Part shown: positions 63,540-64,000 of the stretch, one piece after another
How positions within the stretch are numbered: the first letter of the stretch is position 1
How the letters are laid out: the number at the start of each line of letters is the position of its first letter
Assembly: GCF_000280925.3 (NCBI RefSeq)
Contig: NZ_CP012109.1
Span: forward strand, 2,996,501-3,060,500
DNA: 64,000 nucleotides
Source of the DNA: Myxococcus hansupus
Lineage (GTDB): Bacteria; Myxococcota; Myxococcia; Myxococcales; Myxococcaceae
Direction: 5' to 3'
Program-made: the position numbers and the translations under genes
Notes under the pieces: generated by a model
Seen by the model: only the letters and a program-made list of their open reading frames with translations
Told to the model about the DNA's origin: nothing
Databases searched by the model: none

Positions 63540-64000
63540 ATGCGCAAATGGACAGTCATAGGCGTATTGGCGGCCCTGCTGGTGGCGGGGGTGGTGTGGC
63601 TATGGCTCGGCGCGGGTTCGACGCCGGGTGGGCCGGAGACCCACGCTGTCACCGCCAGGGCGCTGCCTGACTTCTCCGCGGTGGACGTTTCGTCCTCCGA
63701 CGGAGAGGGGCTCTCGCTCACGGGCCGGGTCCTCGATGCGTCGGGCCGGCCGGTTTCGGGGGCCGAGGTCTTCCTGGCCGCCAGCGCCGAACGGACGCTG
63801 CTCGGTTTGCGCTGCGACGAATGTGGCCAGGCGCTGCTGTCCTGTCCGGCGCGCGAGACGGCGCTGCACGCGCTGGCGTTCTTCGAACAGCAGCAGGGCT
63901 TTCTGACGCCGCGGGCCACCGTCTCCACGGACGCGGACGGGCGCTTCCGCTTCGAGCGCCTCGCGGGCGTGTCCTTCAATGTCTGGGCCCGCGCTCCGGG
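63540..64000 (+). CDS. Carboxypeptidase-regulatory-like domain protein (partial)
   Basis: The right edge cuts this gene after 153 residues. An N-terminal membrane helix or signal anchor (MRKWTVIGVLAALLVAGVVW) is followed by a Pro/Ser spacer. From about residue 58 comes a carboxypeptidase-regulatory-like beta-sandwich (LSLTGRVLDASGRPVSGAEVFL, then TVSTDADGRFRFERLAGVSF). A CDEC-type cysteine pair lies between strands. Such proteins are usually secreted or anchored in the envelope. An in-frame GTG six bases upstream is possible. Confidence 0.7.
   Translation, partial: MRKWTVIGVLAALLVAGVVWLWLGAGSTPGGPETHAVTARALPDFSAVDVSSSDGEGLSLTGRVLDASGRPVSGAEVFLAASAERTLLGLRCDECGQALLSCPARETALHALAFFEQQQGFLTPRATVSTDADGRFRFERLAGVSFNVWARAP

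Overview
The window reads as GC-rich chromosomal DNA of a myxobacterium, most likely Myxococcaceae (Myxococcus, Corallococcus or Pyxidicoccus type). The grounds are the strong G/C third-position bias, the dense mix of lipoproteins, FHA, PP2C and cyclic-nucleotide signalling proteins, an ankyrin protein with a bactofilin-like C-terminus, and a lipopeptide NRPS/PKS assembly line of over 33 kb. This is inference from gene content; no 16S gene is present.

Layout. 1-7.3 kb is ordinary chromosome: a partial ankyrin protein, a quinone oxidoreductase, an overlapping trio (yacG, a CpsB/CapC-like PHP phosphatase, a flippase-like membrane protein), lipoproteins, a ribbon-helix-helix gene coupled to a 57-residue ORF, a GDT1/TMEM165-type exporter behind a clear yybP-ykoY manganese riboswitch, a VOC protein and an elongator tRNA-Met with its own terminator. 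From 7.3 to 9.1 kb the sequence is sparse and carries an IS66 transposase scar.

9.1-19.8 kb holds the most unusual locus. A 14-codon ORF (MKIKIHVRGGPKAR) has a near-perfect Shine-Dalgarno, a candidate promoter and its own terminator. It is divergent from a tight operon: HlyD-type adaptor, ABC transporter with an intact C39 double-glycine peptidase, a second ABC transporter with a dead C39-like domain, a TolC-type outer-membrane lipoprotein, an unrecognised 582-residue protein and an APH-type kinase. I read it as a candidate undescribed short-peptide (RiPP-like) maturation and type I export system. Convergent to it are two immunity-type genes (Imm49 and Imm11 families) with no toxin in view.

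21.4-25.6 kb carries an NmrA-type reductase divergent from a LysR regulator, an AsmA-like protein and a YnfA membrane protein.

25.65-58.9 kb is one minus-strand operon for a beta-amino fatty acyl lipopeptide. Biosynthetic order is: free-standing fatty-acyl-AMP ligase, hybrid ACP-KS-AT-ACP-aminotransferase-C-A-T, TubC-C-A-T, C-A-T/C-A-T/C-A-T-E/C-A-T, C-A-T-TE, with an MFS exporter. By eye the specificity codes suggest beta-amino acyl, X, Gly, Thr, Asx-like, D-aromatic, basic, basic. That is a heptapeptide with an iturin/mycosubtilin-like start. Two single-base frameshifts, both in short G/C runs (MFS and third synthetase), look like sequence errors.

59-64 kb has a divergent arginine-deiminase-like enzyme, a predicted outer-membrane protein, FHA, PP2C/cyclic-nucleotide and Met-rich coiled-coil proteins, and the start of a carboxypeptidase-regulatory-like protein.
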